Of a DNA stretch of 64,000 nucleotides, positions 16,834-26,709 are shown piece after piece (positions within the stretch are counted from its first letter, which is position 1; every line of letters begins with the position of its first letter). This DNA comes from Pseudomonas capeferrum (GTDB taxonomy: Bacteria; Pseudomonadota; Gammaproteobacteria; Pseudomonadales; Pseudomonadaceae), in assembly GCF_013523055.1 (NCBI RefSeq), contig NZ_JAAMQM010000022.1:1-64000 (forward strand), written 5' to 3'. Below the pieces are notes generated by a model. It saw only the letters and a list, made by a program, of their open reading frames with translations, was not told where the DNA came from and did no database searches. A program made the translations under genes and the position numbers.

Positions 16834-18282
16834 ATGCAATATGACAGCCCAGTCTCAGCGGCAGACTTCCAAGATTTTCTGACCACCGCTAACTTCTCGG
16901 ATGACACCGCAGCAGCTATCAGCAGCCTGCTGAACCTGGACGCCGGTGACAGCGTCAACGTTGCTAGCTTCGATGGTGTAAATGCCGAGCTGCCAACCAG
17001 CGGTAACGTTGACGTCGTAACCGGCGTTATCGAAGGTGCTGAAGGCGATCAGGTTACTCTGAACCTGCCTGAGTCGTTCAACACTGCCAAGGCGTTCATC
17101 CTGCAGAGCGATGCCAACCTGGTTGCTACCTTCGACGCGCCAGTCGCCTCCGAAGAAGCTCCAGCTGCCGCTACCTTCGCAGCTGCTGCTCGCATCGCCG
17201 TTCCTGCCGATGCATCCGCTGAAGTCGAGTTCGTAGTCACCACCGGTAACGGCGATGACGTGATCACCGTCAATGGCGATCAGAACACCTTCATCGACGC
17301 TGGTGACGGCAACGACACCATCGTTACCGGCAACGGCAACAACACCGTTATCGCTGGCGAAGGCAACAACAACGTCAAGACCGGTTCGGGCAACGACACT
17401 GTCGTCCTGAGCGGCAGCAACCACGCTGACATCGTCGACACCGGCGCTGGCTACGACGTGGTACAGCTGGACGGTTCGCGTGACGACTACGAGTTCGCCG
17501 TTGGCAACAACTTCAACGTGAACCTGACCGGCAACCAGACCGCTTCGATCACCAACGCTGAGTTCCTGACCTTCGTCGAGGGCGACACCGTTGAGACCGT
17601 AGCACTGGCACACAGCGAAGCTGAAGCAGCCGCTCTGCGTCTGTACGAAGGCATCCTGGGCCGCGACGCTGACCTGGCAGGCGCCAAGTCCTTCGTCGAG
17701 CTGGTCAACAACGGTACTTCGCAGACCGACATCGCCAACCAGTTCCTGAACTCTGCCGAGTTCGCTGGCGCTAACAACGAAGCTTCGATCAACAGCCTGT
17801 ACTCTGCCCTGCTGGGCCGTACCGGTGACGAAGCCGGTGTTGACGCTTGGGAAGCTGTACTGGCCAACGGTGGCACTCTGACCGACGTAGCAGCTGGTAT
17901 CGCTCTGTCGCAAGAAGCAGTCACTCTGGACCAATCGAACGGCACCTTCGTAGAAGAGCTGTACGAGAGCGTTCTGGGTCGCGAAGCTGACGAAGACGGC
18001 CTGAACGCTTGGGTAACCCAGCTGTTCAGCGGCACCAGCCGTGCCGAAGTTGCTCAAGGCATCATCGAGTCGGCTGAAGCCGGCGCGAAAGCCAACAGCG
18101 ACTTCATCGACAGCCTGTACCAGTCCGCTCTGGGTCGTGAAGCTGATGACGCTGGCAAAGCCGGCTGGACTCAGGTTCTGGAGAACGGCGGTACTCAAGC
18201 TGACGTCGCCATCGGCATCGTTGGTTCGCAGGAAGCTGTTGCAAACATCGACAACGTCGTTGTACTGCACGGTAACGTGTAA
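16834..18282 (+). CDS. Secreted RTX-like protein with four DUF4214 repeats (probable type I substrate, possible surface-layer protein)
   Basis: The protein has 482 residues, is acidic and contains no cysteine. Residues 1-135 are an unrecognised N-terminal domain. Residues 138-212 carry degenerate Ca-binding nonapeptides such as GNGDDVI, AGDGNDTIV and GSGNDTVV. Four DUF4214 units follow at about 266-310, 318-363, 373-415 and 424-468, each with LYxxxLGRxAD and a xxF/W turn. It ends VVVLHGNV; a short hydrophobic C-terminus is typical of uncleaved type I signals. There is no signal peptide. Codon use is strongly biased to a few C- and T-ending codons, as in abundant proteins. A strong terminator follows. 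The divergent PrtDEF-type exporter is the obvious route out. Confidence 0.88.
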   Translation: MQYDSPVSAADFQDFLTTANFSDDTAAAISSLLNLDAGDSVNVASFDGVNAELPTSGNVDVVTGVIEGAEGDQVTLNLPESFNTAKAFILQSDANLVATFDAPVASEEAPAAATFAAAARIAVPADASAEVEFVVTTGNGDDVITVNGDQNTFIDAGDGNDTIVTGNGNNTVIAGEGNNNVKTGSGNDTVVLSGSNHADIVDTGAGYDVVQLDGSRDDYEFAVGNNFNVNLTGNQTASITNAEFLTFVEGDTVETVALAHSEAEAAALRLYEGILGRDADLAGAKSFVELVNNGTSQTDIANQFLNSAEFAGANNEASINSLYSALLGRTGDEAGVDAWEAVLANGGTLTDVAAGIALSQEAVTLDQSNGTFVEELYESVLGREADEDGLNAWVTQLFSGTSRAEVAQGIIESAEAGAKANSDFIDSLYQSALGREADDAGKAGWTQVLENGGTQADVAIGIVGSQEAVANIDNVVVLHGNV

Positions 18283-18301
18283 CTAGCACTGCCGTAACAG
18301 G

Positions 18302-18374
18302 ATACGCCCAGCCGCAAGGCTGGGTCGTATGCGAAAAGGGGTGACTTTCGGGTTGCCCCTCTTTTTATTTTTTT
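18302..18374 (+). terminator. Double hairpin with T tract after the DUF4214 gene
   Basis: A first stem pairs ATACGCCCAGCC (18302-18313) with GGCTGGG-T-CGTAT (18318-18330) around GCAA. A second pairs GGGG (18338-18341) with CCCC (18356-18359) and is followed by CTTTTTATTTTTTT. The second is a standard Rho-independent terminator. It would separate the highly expressed substrate gene from the glycosyltransferases downstream, perhaps with partial read-through. Confidence 0.85.
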
Positions 18375-18390
18375 CAGAACTCGCCAGCTT

Positions 18391-20901
18391 ATGTCCAGAC
18401 ACCTCGACCATGGGCGAGACACGCTCATGGACCTTTTTCACCGGCATCGCCAGGCCGGAGAGCATGACTGTGCTGCCGTGGCACTCGAGCGTGCGTTGCA
18501 AGTTCCCGAATATCGTCCAGAAGCACTTATCTGGAAAGGTATCGAGGCGCTGCCCAAGGACCCACAGCTAGCCTTTCTTTTTCTCGGCAATGCCGCCGAT
18601 TCATTCCCCAAACGCGCTGATGTTCATGCGCTCATCGGACGTAGCCTGATTGCTCAGGCTCAACCGGCACTTGCCAGCCGATACCTGTCTGCCATCTGGC
18701 AGAAGATGCCCAACGATCCTGCCTTGCGCATGATGCTGTGGCAGGCTCGCAGCCAGTCAGAAGACGCAGACACTCTGCAACGCATCATTCTGGCTCATCT
18801 GCCCGACATCACCTCTGCACAAGAATTGGCCTTCGTTCTCAAGCTGCTGGCCAGCAAGGTCCAGTTCCAAGGCGCGATCGGCGTGGTCCGATATTTGCCG
18901 GATGTACAGGAAATCCACGGCTGGGCGGTCAACCTGGCTAATGTCCAGGCTGTGCCTGCGCTCCAGTTGGAAGCCAATGGCCGCGTGGTCAATATGGCTG
19001 CCAGTGCGCCGCATCCTCTGCTCGCCGCTGCCGGTCTTCCTGCAAGTCATGGCGGTATCCGTATCAAGGTGCCCAACGCCACGCCTGCTGTACAGGTTCG
19101 CTTTGAATCCGGCCCGGCTTTGCTCGGTAGCCCCATATATGCGATGCCAGCTTTCGTGCCACCACCAGCATCATCCGATGTTGGAGCTCACCAGCCCGTC
19201 GACGTCCTGATTCCGGTCTATAACGGACTCGAAGAAACACTCGAGTGCATCAATAGCGCTCTAGATGCCCGCAAGCTCAACCGGACCCCACATCGCCTCG
19301 TGGTTATAGAAGATGCCACTCCCGTGCCCGCCTTGCGCAAAGCACTGAAGGTCTTGGCCGGAAAGAGCAAGATCACCTTGGTGCAAAACCCGGTCAATCT
19401 GGGCTTCATTCGCAGCATGAACCGGGCCATGGCAATGAGCCCTACTCGGGATGTGGTCTGGCTCAATGCCGATACCCGCGTTCATGGCGATTGGCTTGAT
19501 CGTCTGCGTGCCGTTGCCTACAGCGACGAGGTCACCGCCTCGGTAACGCCATTTACCAACAATGGCGAGCTGATGAGCTTCCCTCAGAGCCGTATCAGCC
19601 AGCCAATGCCGAGCGCACAGGAACAGGCCGAGTTAGACGAACTGGCAAAGCAGACTGATAGCTGTGCCGTCGAAATCGAAACCGGCTGCGGTTTTTGTCT
19701 CTATCTCAAGCGTGAGGCTATCAACCAGGTAGGCTACCTGGACGAGGTCGATTTGTTGCGCGGCTATGGCGAAGAGACTGATTGGTGCTTGCGTGCACGC
19801 GGTTTCGGTTGGAAGCATATGGGTGCGCCAGGAGTTTTCGTCGCACACCAAGGCGGCGTTTCCTTTGGCGAAGAAAAATTGCTGCGGGTAGCTAGCAACA
19901 ACGCCATCCTGCGGCGCCGCTATCCAGACGCTGAAGCCCGTTACGAAAATTTCTGTCGTCGAGATCCGATCAAGCCTGCCCGACAAGCATTGCAACGTGC
20001 GCGATTGACTCGCTGGCTAGCACAGAATGCCAACCTCAAGGGTCACTTCCCTCAGGTGCTGCATCTGCATGACGGCAGTCTTGAGCAAACTGAGTTCAGT
20101 CTCACTTGGCACCATGACGGCCTACGCAGCTGGATAACTTTACACGCGCAGCTGCATCCGCTGGAAATCAGTTTGGACTACACGCCAGCTGACTTCCCTA
20201 TGCTTATGCAGGATCTGTGCGGCCTGCCATTAGCCGCCTTGGTATTTGATCAACTAGCCAATTGCCCGCCAGAGCTTCTCAAGCTGCCGTCAAAGCTGCA
20301 ACTTCCTTATCGCATCATCTGCAGCGATGATGAGTTACTAAAGCAGCAAAATAGCGACTGGCTAGATTTTGCCCAAGCGGCGCAAAGCATTGAGCTTCCT
20401 TGGCAGGCACTGCGGTCCCGGTATATGAACGCGCTACCGAGCGCACCTATCGCGGCTCCTAACACCGCCAGCAAAGACTGTGCAGGCCAACCTGCTGCAG
20501 GGAAAGTCCTGATGATTGGTGATTCGATAAGCAACGGCATTATCGCGGAGGGATGGCTTGGGCTTGCTCGGCAGATAACCAAATTACAGCTGCCTATCAA
20601 GTTACTTATGAAAGGCAACCATCCCTGGAACAAGCAATTGCTAGCCACTGGCGCAATCCAGGTCTTGCCTGAACTGCATCGCTTGTCTTTTGCAGAAAAT
20701 GCCGTCATGGCTGGCTGCCAAGCAGTACTGAGCTTGGACGACAATCCCGGTGCCGGCTGGCAAGCACCACGACTTGCAAAGACACTTGGCTTGCCGCTAT
20801 ACGCCCCACCTGGATTAATAGCCGATGAAGTCGGCGCACTTTCTTTACATCTTCTACCCATTTCACCGAGCCGGTCTGATGTCAAAATACGTGTTGGATA
20901 A
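18391..20901 (+). CDS. Large multidomain GT2 glycosyltransferase
   Basis: The protein has 836 residues. Residues 1-155 are helical and TPR-like. A GWA domain covers about 160-245 (HGWAV at 176-180), shared with two other proteins of this locus. A GT2 domain at 268-510 has VDVLIPVYNG, the acidic LNADTR motif (358-363) and GYGEETDWCLRARG. The C-terminal 250 residues, with VLMIGDSISNGIIAEG, look like a degenerate GT-B or partner domain. No signal peptide is present, so it acts in the cytoplasm. Position right after the DUF4214 gene suggests glycosylation of that protein, which is inference. The start at 18391 has no clear ribosome site; the ATG at 18427 is an alternative. Its end overlaps the next gene by 23 bases. 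Confidence 0.8.
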   Translation: MSRHLDHGRDTLMDLFHRHRQAGEHDCAAVALERALQVPEYRPEALIWKGIEALPKDPQLAFLFLGNAADSFPKRADVHALIGRSLIAQAQPALASRYLSAIWQKMPNDPALRMMLWQARSQSEDADTLQRIILAHLPDITSAQELAFVLKLLASKVQFQGAIGVVRYLPDVQEIHGWAVNLANVQAVPALQLEANGRVVNMAASAPHPLLAAAGLPASHGGIRIKVPNATPAVQVRFESGPALLGSPIYAMPAFVPPPASSDVGAHQPVDVLIPVYNGLEETLECINSALDARKLNRTPHRLVVIEDATPVPALRKALKVLAGKSKITLVQNPVNLGFIRSMNRAMAMSPTRDVVWLNADTRVHGDWLDRLRAVAYSDEVTASVTPFTNNGELMSFPQSRISQPMPSAQEQAELDELAKQTDSCAVEIETGCGFCLYLKREAINQVGYLDEVDLLRGYGEETDWCLRARGFGWKHMGAPGVFVAHQGGVSFGEEKLLRVASNNAILRRRYPDAEARYENFCRRDPIKPARQALQRARLTRWLAQNANLKGHFPQVLHLHDGSLEQTEFSLTWHHDGLRSWITLHAQLHPLEISLDYTPADFPMLMQDLCGLPLAALVFDQLANCPPELLKLPSKLQLPYRIICSDDELLKQQNSDWLDFAQAAQSIELPWQALRSRYMNALPSAPIAAPNTASKDCAGQPAAGKVLMIGDSISNGIIAEGWLGLARQITKLQLPIKLLMKGNHPWNKQLLATGAIQVLPELHRLSFAENAVMAGCQAVLSLDDNPGAGWQAPRLAKTLGLPLYAPPGLIADEVGALSLHLLPISPSRSDVKIRVG

Positions 20902-23284
20902 GTCCGAAATGGGCAATCAGCCCCCTCCTACCACGCGTTTTGCTGGTGCGATTACTGGCCTGTATGGAGATGTATTGCAAGGGTGGGCCGTGGATACCGT
21001 AGAGCCAGATCAGCGCTTGGTCATCGAAATCTGTATCGACGGTGGCTGTGTAACACTCATACGAGCCGATCAGTTCGAGCCCAACGCCAAGACTGGCGAC
21101 CAATTTAATGGCTTCGCCGTACAACTGCGTCAAGGCTGGCTTGACGAAGCCCGGCACATCACCGCACGTATCGCCAACCAGGATTTCGCACTGGAAGGCG
21201 AGCTCCGTCTGCCCTCGCCTGGCAGCAAACCCGCATTGATCGCATCCCAAGTCTGGCATACCGGTGGATTGCGCATTGGCGGCTGGGCCTGGGATCCCCA
21301 AGCGCCTTTACGGCATGTCCAAGTCACGGTTCGTGAGGGCAACCGCGTACTCACTCAAGTCACCTGCGATGTCCACCACCAAGCGCTGGCGTATCGAGAC
21401 AGCAGCAAGCATGGTTTCGCAGTGGACCTGCCCTGGGAACTAGCAGACGGTAAACTGCATACGCTCGCAATAGAGGACGATCTGGGCCAGCCGTTAGCGG
21501 GTAGTCCAATCACATTGTGTTGCCGACCGGAAGGTATCGAAGGCCTGCTGAAACCGCTCGCCCTTGCACACGACCAAGAGACACTAGCCCTGATCTCGGA
21601 AGTTGCTAGGGAACAAAGCTTGCGCCTACCCAAAAGCGCGGGCTGGCATCTCTATCCACAGTGGTTTGAGGCGTTTCAGCACGTTCCTGAGGAACAGATG
21701 CCACCTCTGCATGGCAAAGTCGGTTTATTAATGATCAGCGAGGGGGACGACGAGCTGGAAGCTCAGAGTCTGCGGAGTGTGAGCATCAGCCACGGTCAGC
21801 CTCACCATATTGCCAAAGCATCGGCTGAAAATATTTCGCAAGCCTTGAACGAATTGCTGGCTCACGGATGCGACAGCGTTGTTCCTGTTACGGCCGGGGA
21901 CCGCTTAGGAGCCAACGCATTGGCCAGGCTGAGCGCTCTGCTTGTCGAAGGTTGTGCTTGGGGCTATTCAGATTGCGATCGAGACGGCGCAAAAGGTGAG
22001 CGCAGTTTTCCTTGGTTCAAGCCGGTCTGGGATATCGATCTGTTTGTTGGCGCGGATATCTTCACACCTGGTGCGATTTTCAGCTCAGGTATTATCGACA
22101 AAGCGTTGAGCCTGCTTATTCCGACTGAAAAACAGCATCAGCTGAACTGGGATCAGTTGCTCGCAGGTATTGTACTTGCGACAGAGACAAGCAAAGCCGA
22201 TGTAGTACATTTGCCCTATGTGTTGTATCACCGGAGCGTCCACAGCGCTGCAAGCCCAGAACTAGCCCAGCCTTCACCTAGCCGTCAGCATGCGATCGCT
22301 TGGCTATGTGAAAAACTGGCGACAGGTACAACGGTTGCACCTGTCTCGACCTACCCTGCACTGCTTCGTGCACACTGGCCTTTGCCTATGGCGCTTCCAA
22401 AAGTAAGCCTGATCGTGCCAACCCGCGATCAAGTTGGCCTGCTCCGCACCTGTATTGAAGGCCTACTGAACGAAACTGACTATCCAGACATGGAAATCAT
22501 AGTCGTAGATAACCAGTCCAGCGACGAAGCCACCTTGGCCTACTTCGATGAGCTGGTGAAGCGTGGGGTAAAGGTGCTATCGCACCCATATCCGTTCAAT
22601 TATTCCGCCATCAACAATCATGCGGCCAGATATGCCCAAGGTGAACTGATCGCACTAGTGAACAACGATATTGAAATCATCGAAAGCAGTTGGTTGAAAG
22701 AGATGGTAAGCCAGGTAGAGCGCCCGGGGGTAGGTGCGGTCGGAGCCAAACTCATGTGGCCCAACCGGATGGTACAGCACGCTGGCGTGGTGGTTGGTAT
22801 CAATGGCCTGGCCGCGCATACTGGGAATACGTTGGAACAGCGTGATCCGGGCTACCTGGGAATGAATCAGGTAACCAGGCGTCAAAGCGCGGTAACCGCT
22901 GCTTGCCTCTTGATGCGCAAAACAGTTTTCGACGACGTTGGCGGCTTGGATGAATCGGCTTTTCCGGTCGCATTCAACGATGTAGACCTTTGCTTGCGGA
23001 TACACCAACAAGGTTGGAACTTGGTTTGGACACCTTTCGCGCAATTGATTCACGCAGAGTCTGCCAGCCGAGGCAAGGATCAAATACCTGAAAAGCGCGC
23101 GCGTGCCCTGCGAGAGCAGCAAGGCTTCATGGAACGCTGGTCCTTTGCAGGGCAAGATGATCCTTATTACCATCCAGCCTTGAGCTGTGATTACCTAAGC
23201 GGACCATACGGAGGGTTGGCGCTATCGCCAAGGCTGCCAAAGCATCAATGCGGACGTCATCTTTCTCGCACTTCACGTTACTGA
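20879..23284 (+). CDS. GT2 glycosyltransferase with two N-terminal GWA domains
   Basis: The protein has 801 residues from the ATG at 20879; an earlier ATG at 20825 would overlap the previous gene by 77 bases. Two copies of the GWA domain lie at about 22-110 and 117-215 (QGWAVD at 34-39 and GGWAWDP at 134-140). A helical middle part follows. A GT2 domain begins near residue 505 with VSLIVPTRDQ and has VDNQSSD, the NNDIE acidic motif and FNDVDLCLRI. This type is common in O-antigen and glycoprotein clusters. It overlaps the upstream glycosyltransferase, so the two are probably coupled. Donor and acceptor cannot be read from sequence. Confidence 0.82.
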   Translation: MSKYVLDKSEMGNQPPPTTRFAGAITGLYGDVLQGWAVDTVEPDQRLVIEICIDGGCVTLIRADQFEPNAKTGDQFNGFAVQLRQGWLDEARHITARIANQDFALEGELRLPSPGSKPALIASQVWHTGGLRIGGWAWDPQAPLRHVQVTVREGNRVLTQVTCDVHHQALAYRDSSKHGFAVDLPWELADGKLHTLAIEDDLGQPLAGSPITLCCRPEGIEGLLKPLALAHDQETLALISEVAREQSLRLPKSAGWHLYPQWFEAFQHVPEEQMPPLHGKVGLLMISEGDDELEAQSLRSVSISHGQPHHIAKASAENISQALNELLAHGCDSVVPVTAGDRLGANALARLSALLVEGCAWGYSDCDRDGAKGERSFPWFKPVWDIDLFVGADIFTPGAIFSSGIIDKALSLLIPTEKQHQLNWDQLLAGIVLATETSKADVVHLPYVLYHRSVHSAASPELAQPSPSRQHAIAWLCEKLATGTTVAPVSTYPALLRAHWPLPMALPKVSLIVPTRDQVGLLRTCIEGLLNETDYPDMEIIVVDNQSSDEATLAYFDELVKRGVKVLSHPYPFNYSAINNHAARYAQGELIALVNNDIEIIESSWLKEMVSQVERPGVGAVGAKLMWPNRMVQHAGVVVGINGLAAHTGNTLEQRDPGYLGMNQVTRRQSAVTAACLLMRKTVFDDVGGLDESAFPVAFNDVDLCLRIHQQGWNLVWTPFAQLIHAESASRGKDQIPEKRARALREQQGFMERWSFAGQDDPYYHPALSCDYLSGPYGGLALSPRLPKHQCGRHLSRTSRY

Positions 23285-23296
23285 ACAGACCTAAGA

Positions 23297-23320
23297 GCCG
23301 GGACGGTTATCAGTCCCGGC
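23297..23320. terminator. Hairpin between convergent glycosyltransferase genes
   Basis: GCCGGGAC (23297-23304) and GTCCCGGC (23313-23320) form a perfect 8-bp stem with an 8-base loop, 12 bases after the stop of the plus-strand gene. It lies in the 209-bp gap facing the minus-strand gene that ends at 23494. No T tract follows, so termination is likely but not certain. Confidence 0.55.
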
Positions 23321-23493
23321 AGGGCACTCTGGAGCCCTTCAGGCGAAGGCGTTGCTCGAGCGCCTACGGCTACTACCCCAGCCTCTGAATCTGCCCTCTA
23401 CGATCAGCTCTGACGAAATACCACTGGAAGCACCGACAGCAAGGTCGAGCGGAACCGCTAAACGACCTTGTCCGTGCCTACGTTGCTTGCCGC

Positions 23494-26400
23494 TCACTGG
23501 CTACTAGTGGCTTCCAAAGAGCGCTGGAGTATTACCGCATAGGCCTTGCCGAGTTGCTGGACCAGTCGTTCCAGCGTGTACTGCATGGCCCTTTGCCGGC
23601 CAGCCTTGCCCATATTACGGATCTGCTGCGGTTTGCGGCATAGCCGCCGTAGCGTCTTGGCCAAGCCTTGGACATCGCCATGCTCAAAGGTAAAGCCATT
23701 CACGCCTTCGTCGATGAGCTCTGGAAGAGCGCCCCAGCGGTAGGCGAGTACCGGGCGGCGAGCAGCCATCCCCTCCAACAGAGTACGGCCGAAAGTTTCC
23801 TGACAATGAGACAGGTTGAGCACGATGTTTGTCTGGGCGATTGCCTCCTGCGAGCTCGCGGTGTAGGGCACTAACCGCAAATTGCTAGACAGTTCACCGT
23901 CTGCCTGCGCTCTACGCAAAGCCTCGACGTCCTTGTTATCCGGTCCGATTAATAGCAGGTGAAGATTCGGCGTATCCTTCATTTCCTGCGCCAGCTCTTG
24001 TAAATCCTGCAATCCCTTCTTTGGCAGATTACTGCTGATCAAGGCTGCTGTAATAAGCTTGTGATTGACGGAGTTAGCTAGATCAAACGCATTTGAATCG
24101 ATAATATTGCCGATTACATGTGTAGCTCCTGCTTTGGCAAAGTGCTGCGCGGTGAACGCTGAGTTAGCCAGCACATGGTCGGCTCGCTCAAGTGCTTCAG
24201 CGATGATTTCGGTCGCAGACATTCCAATGCTCTCGCAGAGCTCGCTATCATGCAGAGGCGATTCGTGCGCATGAATTACGCTTGGTATGCCAGCCTGACG
24301 GGCAGCGAGAAGCGGTTCACGCAGCATAATGGTGTTAACCTGAACCAAATCAACGGCGTGAGTCCGAATGACCTCGGCAAAGCGGTCGACCGCGACTGCA
24401 CAAGGTGGTGTGTCGACCTGCCATGGCATCGTCGGAATACATACAACTGACAGCGCACGAGCCTGCAACTGATCAACGTAGTCTCGATTGACGACGCCTG
24501 GCACGCTGACCACAACGTTCAGCTCCAGCTTGCCGCAGGCATCCAGTACATCCAGCAGGCAACGCTCCGCACCAAATATCTGCTCATTGGCGGCATGCGC
24601 GCACAGCAGGACGGTCGGCCGATCGGGACGATGAGGCTGATAGCCAGGAAGCGTGGGGTGGCTGGCTTCATAACCTAGCTGATGACCAGTCTCCATGTAG
24701 TGCAGCAATGCTGGCTGTCCATTGCTGCAGGCCTGCGGGCACTGCTGCAAGTACCAGGCGGTATTAAAGTCAGGGCCTGGATCACGTCCTTCCGCAGCAC
24801 CGTTTGCCAAATAATGTTGCCACGCATCAACGCCTGCAGTGCGTATGTCAGGATAGCGTTGCAGGTACCACTGCGCGCTAAACAGCTCAGGTGGTTCGGA
24901 CTTAGTGCGAGTAGATACGTCTGGAAGCGCCCTAACCTCTCTGGCCGAATCGATTACTTGGCAATCCTGCAAGCCCAGAATATGAGGAACCTGGTCCAGA
25001 GGGTTCGCCAGCAAATGACGACCGACGATCACTACATGCCCCACTTCGAGACATTGTTCAGCCAAAACAATGTCCACCTCCCCTCGTACTGCTTGAGATA
25101 AATAGGAGCTGTCGATGGATTCTGGTCGGTGATAATCAGGCCAATGGAATAGAGCGACTTTCTCGCCATTGGCAATCAAGCGCTTCAGTATCGCGTGGGC
25201 TGCCTTGCGGCGAGAGGCATCGGCACTGAGGTCGCTAATCAGCAACCAGTCATAGCGCGTGGTATGAGGTGCGTCGCTCAACATTGGTGCTGGGGCCGGG
25301 AAGGCTCGTCCCAAGGAAGCACCAGGTAAGCCCAAGGTCAACGAGCCAGTCGCTGTGGAATGCCAAGTTTGAGCAAGCTGGCTATATAGCTGGCGCAAAC
25401 CAAAGAACGTCGAACGAAGATGCGTGCCAAAGGACATGGTAAGCGACTCAGGCCAATACCTTGCAATCACCAGCGGCACCCCTGGGCGCACATGTAAGAC
25501 GGATTCGGTGCCATGACAAGCCAAAAGACGCTGATGCAACTCATGATCAGCCGCGACCCGCACCTCATCCCAACCGCCAAGCAGTTGTACCGCTTCGCGA
25601 CGAACCATCATGGTAGAAACGCTCGGCTCAATCAATCGGTCTGCAATGCGCCAGCACTGGAAATGCAACGAGGTGTCGGCTCTAACCCAGTCGGCCATAG
25701 TAGCGACAAGATTATGGTTCTCCAGCAGAGGACGGACCATGAGCTCCAGGCGCTGAGGATGTGACCAGTCATCACTGTCATGGTTGATAAGAAAATCGCC
25801 GGTTGCTTGGTTCAGCGCTGCATTACGGGCAGCGTAGGCGCCCCAGTTTCGTGTCTGGCGCAAAAGCAGGATACGGGCATCTTGATGCGCCATTGCCGAC
25901 ACCCGCTCTGCAGTGGAATCCGTGCTGCAATCATCCACTACGATGATTTCCAAGTTGCGCCAGCTCTGCTCTAGCAGACTCCGCAAGGCCGTCTCAATGA
26001 ACGCATCGGCGTTGAATGCCGGCATTACGACACTAATTTTTGGCTGCTTTGTTTGCGAACCCTGCGCTTCAGGCCCGGCCTGCAAATTATCCAAGGTCAT
26101 GGAAACCTGTGGATGACGCAAAGTGATGGCTTTTAACCCAGCGCTTTCGAAAGCGCGATTGAGCCAAGCCAGTCGTCGAGCCGATTCCGTCTGGTCGTCA
26201 TTCACTCCAACCGACAGACCCGCGTTAGCTGCCGCCAGGCACATGTCAGCTTGCAACCCATGGCGCTCAATGCCTTCCTGCAAGCAAGTTTGGGCAAGCT
26301 CATGTCGGCCATTGCGCAACAGTATTTCCACCGAGAGCAACGTCGGGCCAAGGTGCCTAAGATACGGCGGAAGCTCCCCTATCAAGTGAGGAATGAAGGG

Positions 26401-26709
26401 CAAAGCATTCGGCCAGTCCGAGGCGCTCGCAAACCACCGTGCCAAAGCCCAAGCAGCGTAGGCCTGCTCGTCGAAATCTTCGCTATCCTGCCACCAGGCA
26501 TGCAGATCAGGCAATGCCAGCCGTGCAAAGCCGCTCCAAAGAGCATTTTCAAGACGCACAGCCTTAAGTAAGCGAGGAAAACGCCCCTCGGTGCAACCGT
26601 GCAACTCATAATGAACATGCGGATCCATGCCGATAGTAGCGACATCCGGATAAGTCGCAAGGTACCACTCGGCATCAACTACATTTTTATCGGACAATAA
26701 CTCAGACAT
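23494..26709 (-). CDS. Fusion glycosyltransferase (GT2 plus GT4) with WYL-YPD repeats
   Basis: The protein has 1071 residues. The N-terminus has a short repeat (AEWYLATYPDV) that returns twice in the middle (AQWYLQRYPDI and TAWYLQQCPQA), a motif known from large bacterial glycosyltransferases. A GT2 domain starts near residue 222 (ISVVMPAFNADAF) with VVDDCSTDST and NHDSDDW as metal-binding motif. A GT4 domain fills the last 370 residues, from TVLLCAHAANEQIFGAERC, with CQETFGRTLLEGMAARRP as the E-x7-E signature. Two different sugar transfers by one chain are likely. It is the last gene of the minus-strand glycan set and overlaps the coiled-coil gene by 8 bases. Confidence 0.85.
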   Translation of the reverse strand: MSELLSDKNVVDAEWYLATYPDVATIGMDPHVHYELHGCTEGRFPRLLKAVRLENALWSGFARLALPDLHAWWQDSEDFDEQAYAAWALARWFASASDWPNALPFIPHLIGELPPYLRHLGPTLLSVEILLRNGRHELAQTCLQEGIERHGLQADMCLAAANAGLSVGVNDDQTESARRLAWLNRAFESAGLKAITLRHPQVSMTLDNLQAGPEAQGSQTKQPKISVVMPAFNADAFIETALRSLLEQSWRNLEIIVVDDCSTDSTAERVSAMAHQDARILLLRQTRNWGAYAARNAALNQATGDFLINHDSDDWSHPQRLELMVRPLLENHNLVATMADWVRADTSLHFQCWRIADRLIEPSVSTMMVRREAVQLLGGWDEVRVAADHELHQRLLACHGTESVLHVRPGVPLVIARYWPESLTMSFGTHLRSTFFGLRQLYSQLAQTWHSTATGSLTLGLPGASLGRAFPAPAPMLSDAPHTTRYDWLLISDLSADASRRKAAHAILKRLIANGEKVALFHWPDYHRPESIDSSYLSQAVRGEVDIVLAEQCLEVGHVVIVGRHLLANPLDQVPHILGLQDCQVIDSAREVRALPDVSTRTKSEPPELFSAQWYLQRYPDIRTAGVDAWQHYLANGAAEGRDPGPDFNTAWYLQQCPQACSNGQPALLHYMETGHQLGYEASHPTLPGYQPHRPDRPTVLLCAHAANEQIFGAERCLLDVLDACGKLELNVVVSVPGVVNRDYVDQLQARALSVVCIPTMPWQVDTPPCAVAVDRFAEVIRTHAVDLVQVNTIMLREPLLAARQAGIPSVIHAHESPLHDSELCESIGMSATEIIAEALERADHVLANSAFTAQHFAKAGATHVIGNIIDSNAFDLANSVNHKLITAALISSNLPKKGLQDLQELAQEMKDTPNLHLLLIGPDNKDVEALRRAQADGELSSNLRLVPYTASSQEAIAQTNIVLNLSHCQETFGRTLLEGMAARRPVLAYRWGALPELIDEGVNGFTFEHGDVQGLAKTLRRLCRKPQQIRNMGKAGRQRAMQYTLERLVQQLGKAYAVILQRSLEATSSQ

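Noticed and set aside
16855..18270. A 471-codon minus-strand frame opposite the DUF4214 gene
   Set aside because: It is a shadow caused by the narrow codon set of the plus-strand gene, which has recognisable domains, a ribosome site and a terminator.
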